Positions 57,282-64,000 of a DNA stretch of 64,000 nt are shown piece by piece. The translations under genes and the position numbers were made by a program. This stretch comes from Anaerolineales bacterium (GTDB taxonomy: Bacteria; Chloroflexota; Anaerolineae; Anaerolineales; Villigracilaceae), in the NCBI GenBank assembly GCA_014860745.1, contig JACZJC010000080.1, positions 41,264 through 105,263 on the forward strand, written 5' to 3'. The notes under the pieces are model-generated. The model was not told the DNA's origin and did not search any database. It saw only the letters and a program-made list of their open reading frames with translations. Numbering within the stretch: position 1 is the stretch's first letter; each line of letters starts with the position of its first letter.

Positions 57282-59300
57282 CTAATCAGCCGCCAATCCA
57301 TAAATCGCTTCGCGCTTCTTTTCCAGCGGCAAATTCTCTAATTCTTTCATTCTCGCATCTCCGCTCCGCCCGAATTTATCCTTCTCCCATGCGGGCAGGC
57401 CGAGTGCGGCGCGTTTTTTATCGATATGTGCCAGTGTGGCATCGATCATCTTTTGCGGATCGGGAATAAATTCCAGTTTACCGCCATAGATTTTCTCCCA
57501 ACCTTCGCTGATGTAATGCAGCACCGCATCGCTATCATTGACTCGGTCTGGCATCCCGCTCACAGGCGAGGCTCCGCCGAAGATCACATAGGCGCCCGAT
57601 GCAACACAATAGGTGGCAATCGCAAGAGCCTTTTCACTCATCCATTCAGGCGCGAGACCCACAGCAGGGACCTGATCGATATCATCGCCGAGGCCGCCTT
57701 CTTCGACCATTTGCGTCAGCACAGTGAGGATGCGCGTGTTGTCAACACACGACCCCATATGAAGGACAGGCGGAATACCCACCGTCTCGCAGATTTCTCT
57801 TAATCCGCTTCCGACTTCGCTGAGGCCTGCTTCGCCCAACATAAGCCCCAGTTTCCCTGCGGCAATTGCGCCGCACCCCGTTTGCACAACCAGCACATCT
57901 TGTTTGAGCAATTCCTTCACAACCTTGTTGTGCAGGTAATCCTGCGATGAACGCGGATTATTGCAACCCACGATCGCCGCCACGCCGCGGATGCGTCCCG
58001 TCATGATGGCGTCATTCAACGGACGGAACGACGCGCGGTACGAGCCCCCCAACATATAGTTGATATATTCGTGCGAGAAGCCAGGGATAAGGCTTTCTTT
58101 GATCTGCGGAATGCGCACCTTGGCCGATTCGCGGTTCTTGAAGTTATCGATCGCGACTTTCAAAATCTGTTTGGCAATTGTGAGCGCCTTGCGTTCGTCG
58201 AATTCGATGTGAGTCGCGCCTGTAATCTTCACCTTGGGCGATGTCGTGATAATCGCGGTGTGGAAGTTCTGCGCCAAACCCACCAGCGCCTGCATGATGC
58301 ATTGCACATCCACTACCATCGCTTCGACAGCGCCGGTCATGATGGCAAGTTCCTGGTGCAGGAAGTTGCCCGCTGCCGGGATGCCCTGCCGCATAAGGAT
58401 TTCATTTGCTGTACAACAAATCCCCGAAAGGTTCACACCATGCGCTCCCGCCGCTTTGGCATACGCGATGATTTCAGGGTCTTGCGATGCCGCCACCAGC
58501 ATTTCGCTCATGGATGGTTCGTGGCCGTGCACGACCACGTTGACCATGTCATCTTTGATCACCCCGAGGTTGGCTTCACCAAGGATTGGGGCAGGGGTTC
58601 CGAACAAAATATCCGAGATGTCGGTCGCGATCATCGAGCCGGCCCAACCGTCCGCCAGCGCGGTGCGAATGGCATGATTCAGAATGTGCGCGGGTTCCTG
58701 GTCGTCGCCAATGTGGGTGCGGTGTAACGCCTCCACCACTTCCCGATCCACGCCGCGCGGCCAGACGTTCTGCTCGCGCCAGATTTGCTGTCTCTTTTTC
58801 GGTGCGCGGATGGCTGGAACCACTTCGCCGCGCTGCTGCCCGAACTGTGAGGTGTACAAGTCGGCGAGATCGTTTGCGATCTCTTCGGGTGAGCGGCCTT
58901 CCACCTTGATGTCATATATCGAGGCGATAATTCTCAGCTTGGCCACATCACGGATGGAATATCCCTCAGCCTCTCCATTTGCTGTTGCCTTTAATAGGAA
59001 AGCCATGTCCCGTCCATGATCGGAGTGTGCCGCACTGCCTGCCGCAATGGAACGCGTCAGGTTGCGCGCCTGGATGGTGTCGAGCGTTGCACCACAGACC
59101 CCCACTTCGCCGCTTTTGGTTAAACGGCACGGTCCCATGCCGCATTGCTTGCAGCACATCCCTGCGCCGCCGATGTTACATGGAACCATATTGTCGGCGC
59201 GGGTGAACGCTGTTCCGATTCCCAACTCCTCCGCGCGGATCAACATTTGCTGTGCAGCGGGGTCGGTGGAATAATCTTTTATGTCACGTTTTCTGGGCAT
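57282..59300 (-). CDS. acsA: Carbon monoxide dehydrogenase catalytic subunit
   Basis: A 672-residue Ni-Fe-S CODH that reduces CO2 to CO for ACS. The N-terminal B/D-cluster cysteines are in PCNIGGAGMCCKQCGMGPCR, and the C-cluster residues in GICCTANE, VVDVQCIMQ, IVGCNNPRSSQD, QTGCGAIAAGK and MGSCVDNTR. Start ATG 59300 (MPRKRDIKDYSTDPAAQQML) follows AAGGAG. Length and motifs fit AcsA/CooS. It is the first acs gene on this strand. Confidence 0.96.
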   Translation of the reverse strand: MPRKRDIKDYSTDPAAQQMLIRAEELGIGTAFTRADNMVPCNIGGAGMCCKQCGMGPCRLTKSGEVGVCGATLDTIQARNLTRSIAAGSAAHSDHGRDMAFLLKATANGEAEGYSIRDVAKLRIIASIYDIKVEGRSPEEIANDLADLYTSQFGQQRGEVVPAIRAPKKRQQIWREQNVWPRGVDREVVEALHRTHIGDDQEPAHILNHAIRTALADGWAGSMIATDISDILFGTPAPILGEANLGVIKDDMVNVVVHGHEPSMSEMLVAASQDPEIIAYAKAAGAHGVNLSGICCTANEILMRQGIPAAGNFLHQELAIMTGAVEAMVVDVQCIMQALVGLAQNFHTAIITTSPKVKITGATHIEFDERKALTIAKQILKVAIDNFKNRESAKVRIPQIKESLIPGFSHEYINYMLGGSYRASFRPLNDAIMTGRIRGVAAIVGCNNPRSSQDYLHNKVVKELLKQDVLVVQTGCGAIAAGKLGLMLGEAGLSEVGSGLREICETVGIPPVLHMGSCVDNTRILTVLTQMVEEGGLGDDIDQVPAVGLAPEWMSEKALAIATYCVASGAYVIFGGASPVSGMPDRVNDSDAVLHYISEGWEKIYGGKLEFIPDPQKMIDATLAHIDKKRAALGLPAWEKDKFGRSGDARMKELENLPLEKKREAIYGLAAD

Positions 59301-59353
59301 AAGATCTCTCCTTTCGCCAGACACATCAAGAACACGGGAATAATGGATCGCCT

Positions 59354-59377
59354 CCGCGCTCTTTGCGGTCTTCGCGG
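59354..59377. repeat. CGCGAAGACCGC repeat, second copy
   Basis: CCGCGCTCTTTGCGGTCTTC and GCGG is the inverse of the words at 43394-43419. It lies between the HMA-fold gene and acsA. Confidence 0.55.
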
Positions 59378-59383
59378 ATTAAA

Positions 59384-59773
59384 TTATTTCTCATCCATCT
59401 TCATTACACCCAGCCCCGGGCAAGGCCAGAGCGGGCGTCCTTGATAATTCACCCTCTGCGCAAAACTGACAGTATGTTTGATCGTTTCATAGGTAGTGGT
59501 GTGGCGGAAGAAAGGCTTTTGTCCATCCCCTTGTTGAGCCGCAGTCCCCAACTCGAAGGGGATCGTCCATTCGCCGAGATAACCTGCCTCGTCCAGCTTT
59601 ACTGCGATTTGCAGGTCGTTGATCTTTGCCTCATCATAAGTCACTTCAACGACTTGAAATGCGCTGCTGGCGTACACATCCGTGACCCCGTCAAGTCCCA
59701 AAAGGATTCGCCGCACTTCCGACACATGATGATCCGCATACAGTGCAGGCGTTTCGAACGTCCAGGTTTTCAT
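59384..59773 (-). CDS. HMA-fold protein without the metal CxxC
   Basis: The 129-residue protein starts MKTWTFETPALYADHHVSEV after GAGGAGG. Its first 70 residues show the beta-alpha-beta pattern of heavy-metal-associated domains (VRRILLGLDGVTDVYASSAF, then VVEVTYDEAKIN, then LDEAGYLGE), but the metal CxxC is replaced by ALYADHH. Histidines there and a CPG near the end could bind metal. It is the gene just upstream of acsA, so a role in nickel handling for CODH is a guess. Confidence 0.72.
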   Translation of the reverse strand: MKTWTFETPALYADHHVSEVRRILLGLDGVTDVYASSAFQVVEVTYDEAKINDLQIAVKLDEAGYLGEWTIPFELGTAAQQGDGQKPFFRHTTTYETIKHTVSFAQRVNYQGRPLWPCPGLGVMKMDEK

Positions 59774-59964
59774 AAAGGCACCTCCTCAAAAGTGGTTGGA
59801 ACTTATGAGGGCACCGCTAAAGGGTTAGAGTCTTCCTTGTGAGTATTCTAGCTTATTGAGCGCATAAAAAATTGTGCAGATTGTCACCGGAAAGTCGGAT
59901 AAATGTTATAACTGTCATCCAATTTGTGGATGAATGACCCGATTTCATTTATCCCAATACGTTG

Positions 59965-59970
59965 TAAGAT
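59965..59970 (+). promoter_or_regulatory. Possible -10 of a leaderless promoter for the first CooC gene
   Basis: TAAGAT is followed by six bases and then ATG 59977, the same geometry as at 9202 and 17720. Only four of six bases match TATAAT and no clear -35 is seen. Confidence 0.3.
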
Positions 59971-59976
59971 GAAGAT

Positions 59977-60771
59977 ATGAAACTAGCCATCACAGGAAAA
60001 GGCGGCGTAGGAAAAACAACCCTGACAGCGCTCCTTGCACAGGCATATGCGCATCAGGGCCGGGACGTTCTGGCTGTGGATGCCGACCCAAGCCCCTGCC
60101 TCGCTGGAGCATTGGGTTTCCCGCCCGAATTACGTGCCAACCTCCATCCCATTGCCGAAATGGGTGATTTAATCGAAGAGCGGACAGGCGCGAAGCCCGG
60201 TACCACCGGCGGATTCTTTACCCTTAACCCCCGGGTGGACGACATCCCGGAACGTTTTAGTATCCTCCATCGCGGGGTACGCCTGCTCGAAATGGGCGGA
60301 GTGGAACTCGGCGGCTCCGGCTGCATTTGTCCCGAATCGGCCATGCTTAAGACCCTCTTCACTCATCTTCTTTTCCGCAACGACGAAGTCCTTCTGCTCG
60401 ACATGTACGCCGGCGTTGAACACCTCGGCCGCGCAACTGTAGATTTTGTGGATGCCATGCTGGTTGTTGTGGAGCCCACTCGGCGCAGCCTCGGCACTGC
60501 CGCGCAGATCAAGAAACTCGCAAACGATATTGGCCTGTCTCGCTTGTATCTGGTGGGCAACAAGGTCCATAATGACAGCGAAGCAAAATTCCTCGAGACC
60601 GAATTGCCCGACCTGCCTTTACTTGGCTATTTGCCCGACGACCTGAAAGTTCAGGAAGCGGACCGGCTTAATATCCCCGTTTTCGACCATGTGGAAAGTT
60701 TGAGATCCTCGGCGGAAGCGATCATCCAAAAATTGGAACAACTTACCGATGACGACGAGGTCATCCTATGA
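59977..60771 (+). CDS. cooC: CooC-type nickel-insertion ATPase (first)
   Basis: The 264-residue MinD/NifH-family protein has the P-loop GKGGVGKT (residues 7-14), VDADPSPCLAG and LLDMYAGVEHLGR. A GSGCICPE motif supplies Cys in the place of the CooC dimer metal site. It would load Ni into CODH or ACS using ATP. It diverges from the HMA-fold gene and overlaps the second CooC gene by four bases. Confidence 0.9.
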   Translation: MKLAITGKGGVGKTTLTALLAQAYAHQGRDVLAVDADPSPCLAGALGFPPELRANLHPIAEMGDLIEERTGAKPGTTGGFFTLNPRVDDIPERFSILHRGVRLLEMGGVELGGSGCICPESAMLKTLFTHLLFRNDEVLLLDMYAGVEHLGRATVDFVDAMLVVVEPTRRSLGTAAQIKKLANDIGLSRLYLVGNKVHNDSEAKFLETELPDLPLLGYLPDDLKVQEADRLNIPVFDHVESLRSSAEAIIQKLEQLTDDDEVIL

Positions 60772-61556
60772 CCATCACAATCGCCCTGGCGGGCAAAGGC
60801 GGCGTGGGCAAGACCACCATCGCGGGCATGGTCATTAAATATCTTGCTCAAAATCAGACGGGCAGCATCCTCGCCATTGACGCCGACCCGGCATCCAACT
60901 TGAACATGGTGCTTGGCCTCGACCTTGAATGGACAGTGGGCGACATTCGCGAAGGCATGTTGGACCAGGTCAAGACATCGTTGACCAACGGCGGCGCAGC
61001 CATGGGTACCATGCCCGGCGGCGCGAGCAAACGCGAATATCTTGATTATCACATCCGGTCTTCACTGGCGGAGGGTTCGCGCTTTGACCTGATTGCCATG
61101 GGGCGCGGCGAAGGACAAGGCTGCTATTGCGCGGTCAACCACAACCTGCGCGAAGTGATTGATGATTTAAGCCGCCACTACGCCTATGTGGTTATTGATA
61201 ATGAAGCGGGCATGGAACACCTCTCGCGCCGCACCACGCGCGATGTTCAGCACCTGCTCATCGTCAGCGACCCCACACAACGCGGCCTGGTCACTGCCCA
61301 GCGGATTGCCGATATGCGCAAGGAACTCGGCATCAACATCGAGAAAGCTCATCTCATCGTCAATCGTTTGCCCGGCGCAATGCCTGCGGAATTAAATTCA
61401 TTCATCCAAAAAATGGATGTGCCCCTGCTTGGCACTGTCCCTGCGGATGAGACCCTCGCCCAATTCGAATTTTCAGGCAGACCGCTCGTCGAGCTGGGAG
61501 ATGAATCAGCCGTGTATCAGGCATCCGCGGGAATGATGCGCCAGCTCTTCGGCTAG
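60768..61556 (+). CDS. CooC-type nickel-insertion ATPase (second)
   Basis: A 262-residue relative of the first: P-loop GKGGVGKT (residues 9-16), IDADPASNLNMVLGL, and the CooC-like GEGQGCYCAVN site with the two Cys spaced as in known CooC. The Walker-B-like VVIDNEAGMEHLSRR is conserved. It differs in the Cys motif and middle, so one ATPase may serve the CODH and the other the ACS site (CooC and AcsF roles). Confidence 0.9.
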   Translation: MTITIALAGKGGVGKTTIAGMVIKYLAQNQTGSILAIDADPASNLNMVLGLDLEWTVGDIREGMLDQVKTSLTNGGAAMGTMPGGASKREYLDYHIRSSLAEGSRFDLIAMGRGEGQGCYCAVNHNLREVIDDLSRHYAYVVIDNEAGMEHLSRRTTRDVQHLLIVSDPTQRGLVTAQRIADMRKELGINIEKAHLIVNRLPGAMPAELNSFIQKMDVPLLGTVPADETLAQFEFSGRPLVELGDESAVYQASAGMMRQLFG

Positions 61557-61615
61557 TTCAACCGCTCGATCAAAATCCCCTTCTTCAAAATTGCTTCCCA
61601 ATTTTCCATCGCGGG

Positions 61616-61652
61616 TAAATCGTATTCCTCCATTTTGGAGGAATACGATTTA
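61616..61652. repeat. Perfect 16-bp inverted repeat upstream of purB
   Basis: TAAATCGTATTCCTCC (61616-61631) and its exact complement (61637-61652) enclose a 5-base loop. No T-run follows, so a terminator role is doubtful. It lies 50 bases before the purB start and could be an operator. Confidence 0.7.
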
Positions 61653-61701
61653 CAATGGAAAAGACAACAAAAATATGCTGTGATTTTTGGATGCCTCAAC
61701 C

Positions 61702-63063
61702 ATGACTGATCCCCTGCATGCTCTTTCCCCGTTGGATGGACGCTACGCGGAAACCGTTGCGTCATTGACCGAATTCTTTTCCGAATTTGCATTTCTGCGC
61801 GACCGCGTCCGCGTCGAACTTAACTTTTTGCCTGCTCTTTCCAAAACAGGCCTTGTCCGCCCTTTGACCGAATCCGAATCCGCCCGGCTGGAATCTTTCC
61901 GTGCGAATTTCTCCACCGCCGATGCAGAATCCATCCTTGCTCACGAACGCAAAACACGGCATGATGTAAAAGCACTCGAATACTTCCTTCAAGACAAATT
62001 CCAAAATACATCGCTAGTGGACTTGATTCCATGGATTCATTTCGGCCTGACCTCTGAAGATATCAATAGTATAGGCCAGGTCATTGCGCTGAAAGAATCA
62101 CGCGACGAAGTCATTCTCCCTGCTCTTGACTCTTTGATTTCCAGCCTCTCCGATTTTGTCGTTCAATACAAATCCACTCCCATGCCCGCCCGTACCCATG
62201 GGCAGTTCGCCGTCCCCACCACCATGGGAAAGGAATTCGCTGTTTACGTTGCCCGCCTCAATAAAACTCGTGCCGGGATTTCATCCCATCGCTTCGAAGC
62301 CAAGCTGACGGGCGCGGTTGGCAACTTCAACGCTTTGCAAGCTGCCGCCCCGCTGGTGGACTGGATAACTTTCAGCCGGGACTTCATCTCCAGTTTTGGT
62401 CTCGAACCCAATTTGCTTACCACGCAGATTCTCCCGTACGATAATTGGATCCGTTACTTCGACCTTCTCCGTTTGACAAATTCCATTTTGATCGATTTCG
62501 CACAGGACGTATGGCGATATATTAGCGATGGATATCTCAAGCAGGCGGTTGTTGCCGGTGAAGTGGGTTCGTCCACCATGCCGCAAAAGGTCAACCCGAT
62601 TGACTTTGAAAATGCGGAGGGGAATCTCGGTGTGGCGAATTCGTTGTTCAATCACTACGCCCAAAAATTGACCGTTTCCCGTCTGCAGCGTGACCTTTCG
62701 GATTCAACGGTGCGGCGGACGTTTGGCACGGCATTGGGTCACAGCCTGTTGGCATGGACCAATCTTCAGCGCGGGTTGAAGCGCATTGCCCCAAACGAGG
62801 AAAAACTTAAAGCGGAATTGAATGCCCATTGGGAAGTCGTCTCTGAAGGCGCACAAACCATCCTGCGCGCGGCAGGAAAATCCGATGCGTATGAATCCTT
62901 GAAGGAGAAAACCCGCGGACAGGTCCTCACTGAAGCCGATTACAAAGCCTGGTGTGATGCAATCGAGGTGGATGATGAAACACGGAAACGATTGAAGAGT
63001 CTTTCCCCTGAAACTTATATTGGACTGGCGGTTGAACTGGCAAAACGCATCATTGATTCATAA
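61702..63063 (+). CDS. purB: Adenylosuccinate lyase
   Basis: The 453-residue enzyme cleaves adenylosuccinate and SAICAR to release fumarate in purine synthesis. The family signature GSSTMPQKVNP is intact, with THGQFAVPTTMG and HFGLTSEDIN segments. It is of the longer PurB type, similar to the Gammaproteobacterial and eukaryotic-like branch. ATG 61702 (MTDPLHALSPLDGRY) is the family start; the frame begins earlier with TTG. The ribosome site is weak. Confidence 0.95.
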   Translation: MTDPLHALSPLDGRYAETVASLTEFFSEFAFLRDRVRVELNFLPALSKTGLVRPLTESESARLESFRANFSTADAESILAHERKTRHDVKALEYFLQDKFQNTSLVDLIPWIHFGLTSEDINSIGQVIALKESRDEVILPALDSLISSLSDFVVQYKSTPMPARTHGQFAVPTTMGKEFAVYVARLNKTRAGISSHRFEAKLTGAVGNFNALQAAAPLVDWITFSRDFISSFGLEPNLLTTQILPYDNWIRYFDLLRLTNSILIDFAQDVWRYISDGYLKQAVVAGEVGSSTMPQKVNPIDFENAEGNLGVANSLFNHYAQKLTVSRLQRDLSDSTVRRTFGTALGHSLLAWTNLQRGLKRIAPNEEKLKAELNAHWEVVSEGAQTILRAAGKSDAYESLKEKTRGQVLTEADYKAWCDAIEVDDETRKRLKSLSPETYIGLAVELAKRIIDS

Positions 63064-63228
63064 ACTATTTCCGCACTCGTCGAAGGGGAAGGATACTTTT
63101 TGTCATTTCTAATCCTTTTTTGATTGCCTTTTCCAACCCGGATAAAATTATGGAGAGAAAGTAAGCGGGGATTTATTAGAGATTCAATGTTATACTAAAC
63201 ATACATCCCCAAGATCGACGGGTTCCAT

Positions 63229-63259
63229 CGCCAGTCCTTTTGTCAGGCTGGCGTTTTTT
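63229..63259 (+). terminator. Terminator after purB or attenuator before the CarD-like gene
   Basis: CGCCAG and CC (63229-63237) pair with GG and CTGGCG (63246-63253), followed by T6. A TATACT box at about 63191-63196 lies upstream, so a transcript from there would run through this hairpin before the CarD-like gene 32 bases later. Confidence 0.7.
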
Positions 63260-63291
63260 CTTTTTTCCAACGACTCTTAAAGGAGGCTCTT

Positions 63292-63789
63292 ATGGATTTC
63301 CATGTAGGCGATCCAGTCATGCACTGGACTCATGGGTTTGGACAGGTCGTCCGTTTGGAGGAGCAGGCCTTATCGGGCTCGAATAGCCTCTATTATGCTG
63401 TCCAGGTGCGGGATTTGACGGTTTGGGTTCCGGCCGATGATAAATTGGATAGCCGATTGCGGCCCCCAACCACCGCTTCCGGATTCCGCCATTTGATCGC
63501 CATCCTTTCCAGCCCGGGTAAACCGCTGCCGGAAGACCGGTTCATACGCAGAACATACCTGTTGGACCTGTTGAAAGATGGCCGTGCCGAATCGCTTTGC
63601 CAGATCATCCGCGACCTTACCGCCAGCCAAAAAATAAAGGCTTTGAACGATAACGATCAGGTACTCCTGAAACAATCCCGGGCCGCTTTGGTGGGGGAGT
63701 GGGGGTTTGTCCGATCGATCACTCCCGCACAGGCTGAGATGGAATTACACCGCGCGCTGGCAGCTGAAACGTTGGAAATTGAGAAATGA
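63292..63789 (+). CDS. CarD-like RNA polymerase-binding protein
   Basis: The 165-residue protein has an N-terminal CarD/TRCF RID Tudor-like domain (FHVGDPVMHWTHGFGQVVRL, then YYAVQVRDLTVWVPADDKLD) and a helical C-terminal half ending RALAAETLEIEK. Such proteins bind the RNA polymerase beta subunit and steady open complexes at rRNA or stress promoters. AAAGGAGG lies 8 bases before the ATG. Its leader has a terminator-like hairpin. Confidence 0.88.
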   Translation: MDFHVGDPVMHWTHGFGQVVRLEEQALSGSNSLYYAVQVRDLTVWVPADDKLDSRLRPPTTASGFRHLIAILSSPGKPLPEDRFIRRTYLLDLLKDGRAESLCQIIRDLTASQKIKALNDNDQVLLKQSRAALVGEWGFVRSITPAQAEMELHRALAAETLEIEK

Positions 63790-63897
63790 AATTTCCCGAG
63801 ATGATGAGTAGATCATAAAACGAATTGAATAAAGGGGGTATTCTGATTCAATTCCAAGCGAGTCTGTAACACAAGCGGTGGGTTTGAGGCGAAAAAA

Positions 63898-63953
63898 GGA
63901 TGAGTTTCTTGTAAGATAAGGTTATCGACACCAAGCTTATAAGGAACTCATCC
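63898..63953 (+). promoter_or_regulatory. 18-bp inverted repeat that sequesters the transposase ribosome site
   Basis: GGATGAGTTTCTTGTAAG (63898-63915) pairs with CTTATAAGGAACTCATCC (63936-63953) at 16 of 18 positions. The AAGGA ribosome site and the bases up to the ATG lie in the right arm, so the mRNA could fold and block translation. Confidence 0.65.
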
Positions 63954-64000
63954 ATGTCTATTGTTGTTCTGAAACTGCCAGATGTCAAGCAAAAAACCGA
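63954..64000 (+). CDS. Probable transposase N-terminus (runs off the window)
   Basis: ATG 63954 begins MSIVVLKLPDVKQKT and continues past the window end. The opening resembles the start of transposases with an N-terminal zinc-finger region that I have seen in bacterial insertion sequences. Only 15 codons are visible, so the family cannot be assigned. Placement after a ribosome-site hairpin fits an insertion sequence. Confidence 0.4.
   Translation, partial: MSIVVLKLPDVKQKT

Noticed and set aside
61557..61636. Short minus-strand frame MEEYDLPAMENWEAILKKGI in the purB leader
   Set aside because: It is 26 codons, starts inside the palindrome and has no ribosome site. It is better explained as a by-product of the inverted repeat.

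Overview
The window looks like a chromosomal stretch from a Chloroflexota bacterium, most likely an Anaerolineae-type anaerobe or facultative anaerobe. I infer this from gene content: large MalT/LuxR-type ATPases, CPBP proteases, many small membrane proteins, a CarD-like protein, and a complete carbonyl branch of the Wood-Ljungdahl pathway. It was not tested phylogenetically. Nearly everything up to about 40.9 kb, and again from 43.5 to 59.8 kb, reads on the minus strand. I saw no rRNA, tRNA or CRISPR array.

Region 1 (1-17.7 kb) holds an ABC ATPase fragment, a NarL-type two-component pair, a hydrolase, and two related modules. Each module has a giant MalT-like LuxR regulator, a medium-chain quinone-oxidoreductase-like dehydrogenase and a roughly 90-residue unknown protein. 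The second module contains a tandem duplication of a membrane-protein gene, and a duplicated 120-bp upstream segment with arrays of GGGGA boxes lies in the same module. Both big regulators carry the same 54-bp palindromic repeat inserted in frame beside the P-loop. Both also appear to be transcribed without a leader.

Region 2 (17.8-29.5 kb) is a respiratory-looking island. It has heme O synthase, a SUMF1-fold lipoprotein, a divergent heme-copper-oxidase/NO-reductase-like subunit I, two small subunit-I-like four-helix proteins, and a NapH/NosR-like polyferredoxin. It also has three polytopic membrane proteins (two clearly paralogous), a lipoprotein with two tandem FmdE-like domains, a BON protein and two Crp/Fnr regulators. 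Two FNR-type palindromes lie at its key promoters. No subunit II or c-type cytochrome is visible, so this may be an undescribed membrane electron-transfer system.

Region 3 (29.5-43.5 kb) is mixed: a CPBP protease, acetyltransferase, small membrane proteins (one gene frameshifted), a rifampin-phosphotransferase-like PEP-synthase homologue carrying two repeat insertions, an ICMT-like methyltransferase, an MFS exporter with its TetR regulator, a glutaredoxin-thioredoxin reductase fusion, and an OmpR/histidine-kinase pair whose sensor has a Met-rich loop.

Region 4 (43.5-61.6 kb) is the Wood-Ljungdahl cluster: acsA (CODH), acsB (ACS), acsC and acsD (corrinoid protein), acsE (methyltransferase), acsV (activator), a MetV-MetF fusion and two CooC-type ATPases. 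Bacterioferritin, a CBS protein, malic enzyme, a thioredoxin-reductase-like flavoprotein without its CxxC, an HdrC-like fragment, a GNAT enzyme and an HMA-fold protein are interleaved. Together these would join a methyl group, CO and CoA into acetyl-CoA and link it to pyruvate/malate and redox metabolism. Most operon spacers hold a different short inverted repeat.

Region 5 (61.7-64 kb) holds purB, a CarD-like gene behind a possible attenuator, and the start of what is probably an insertion sequence whose ribosome binding site lies in an 18-bp inverted repeat.
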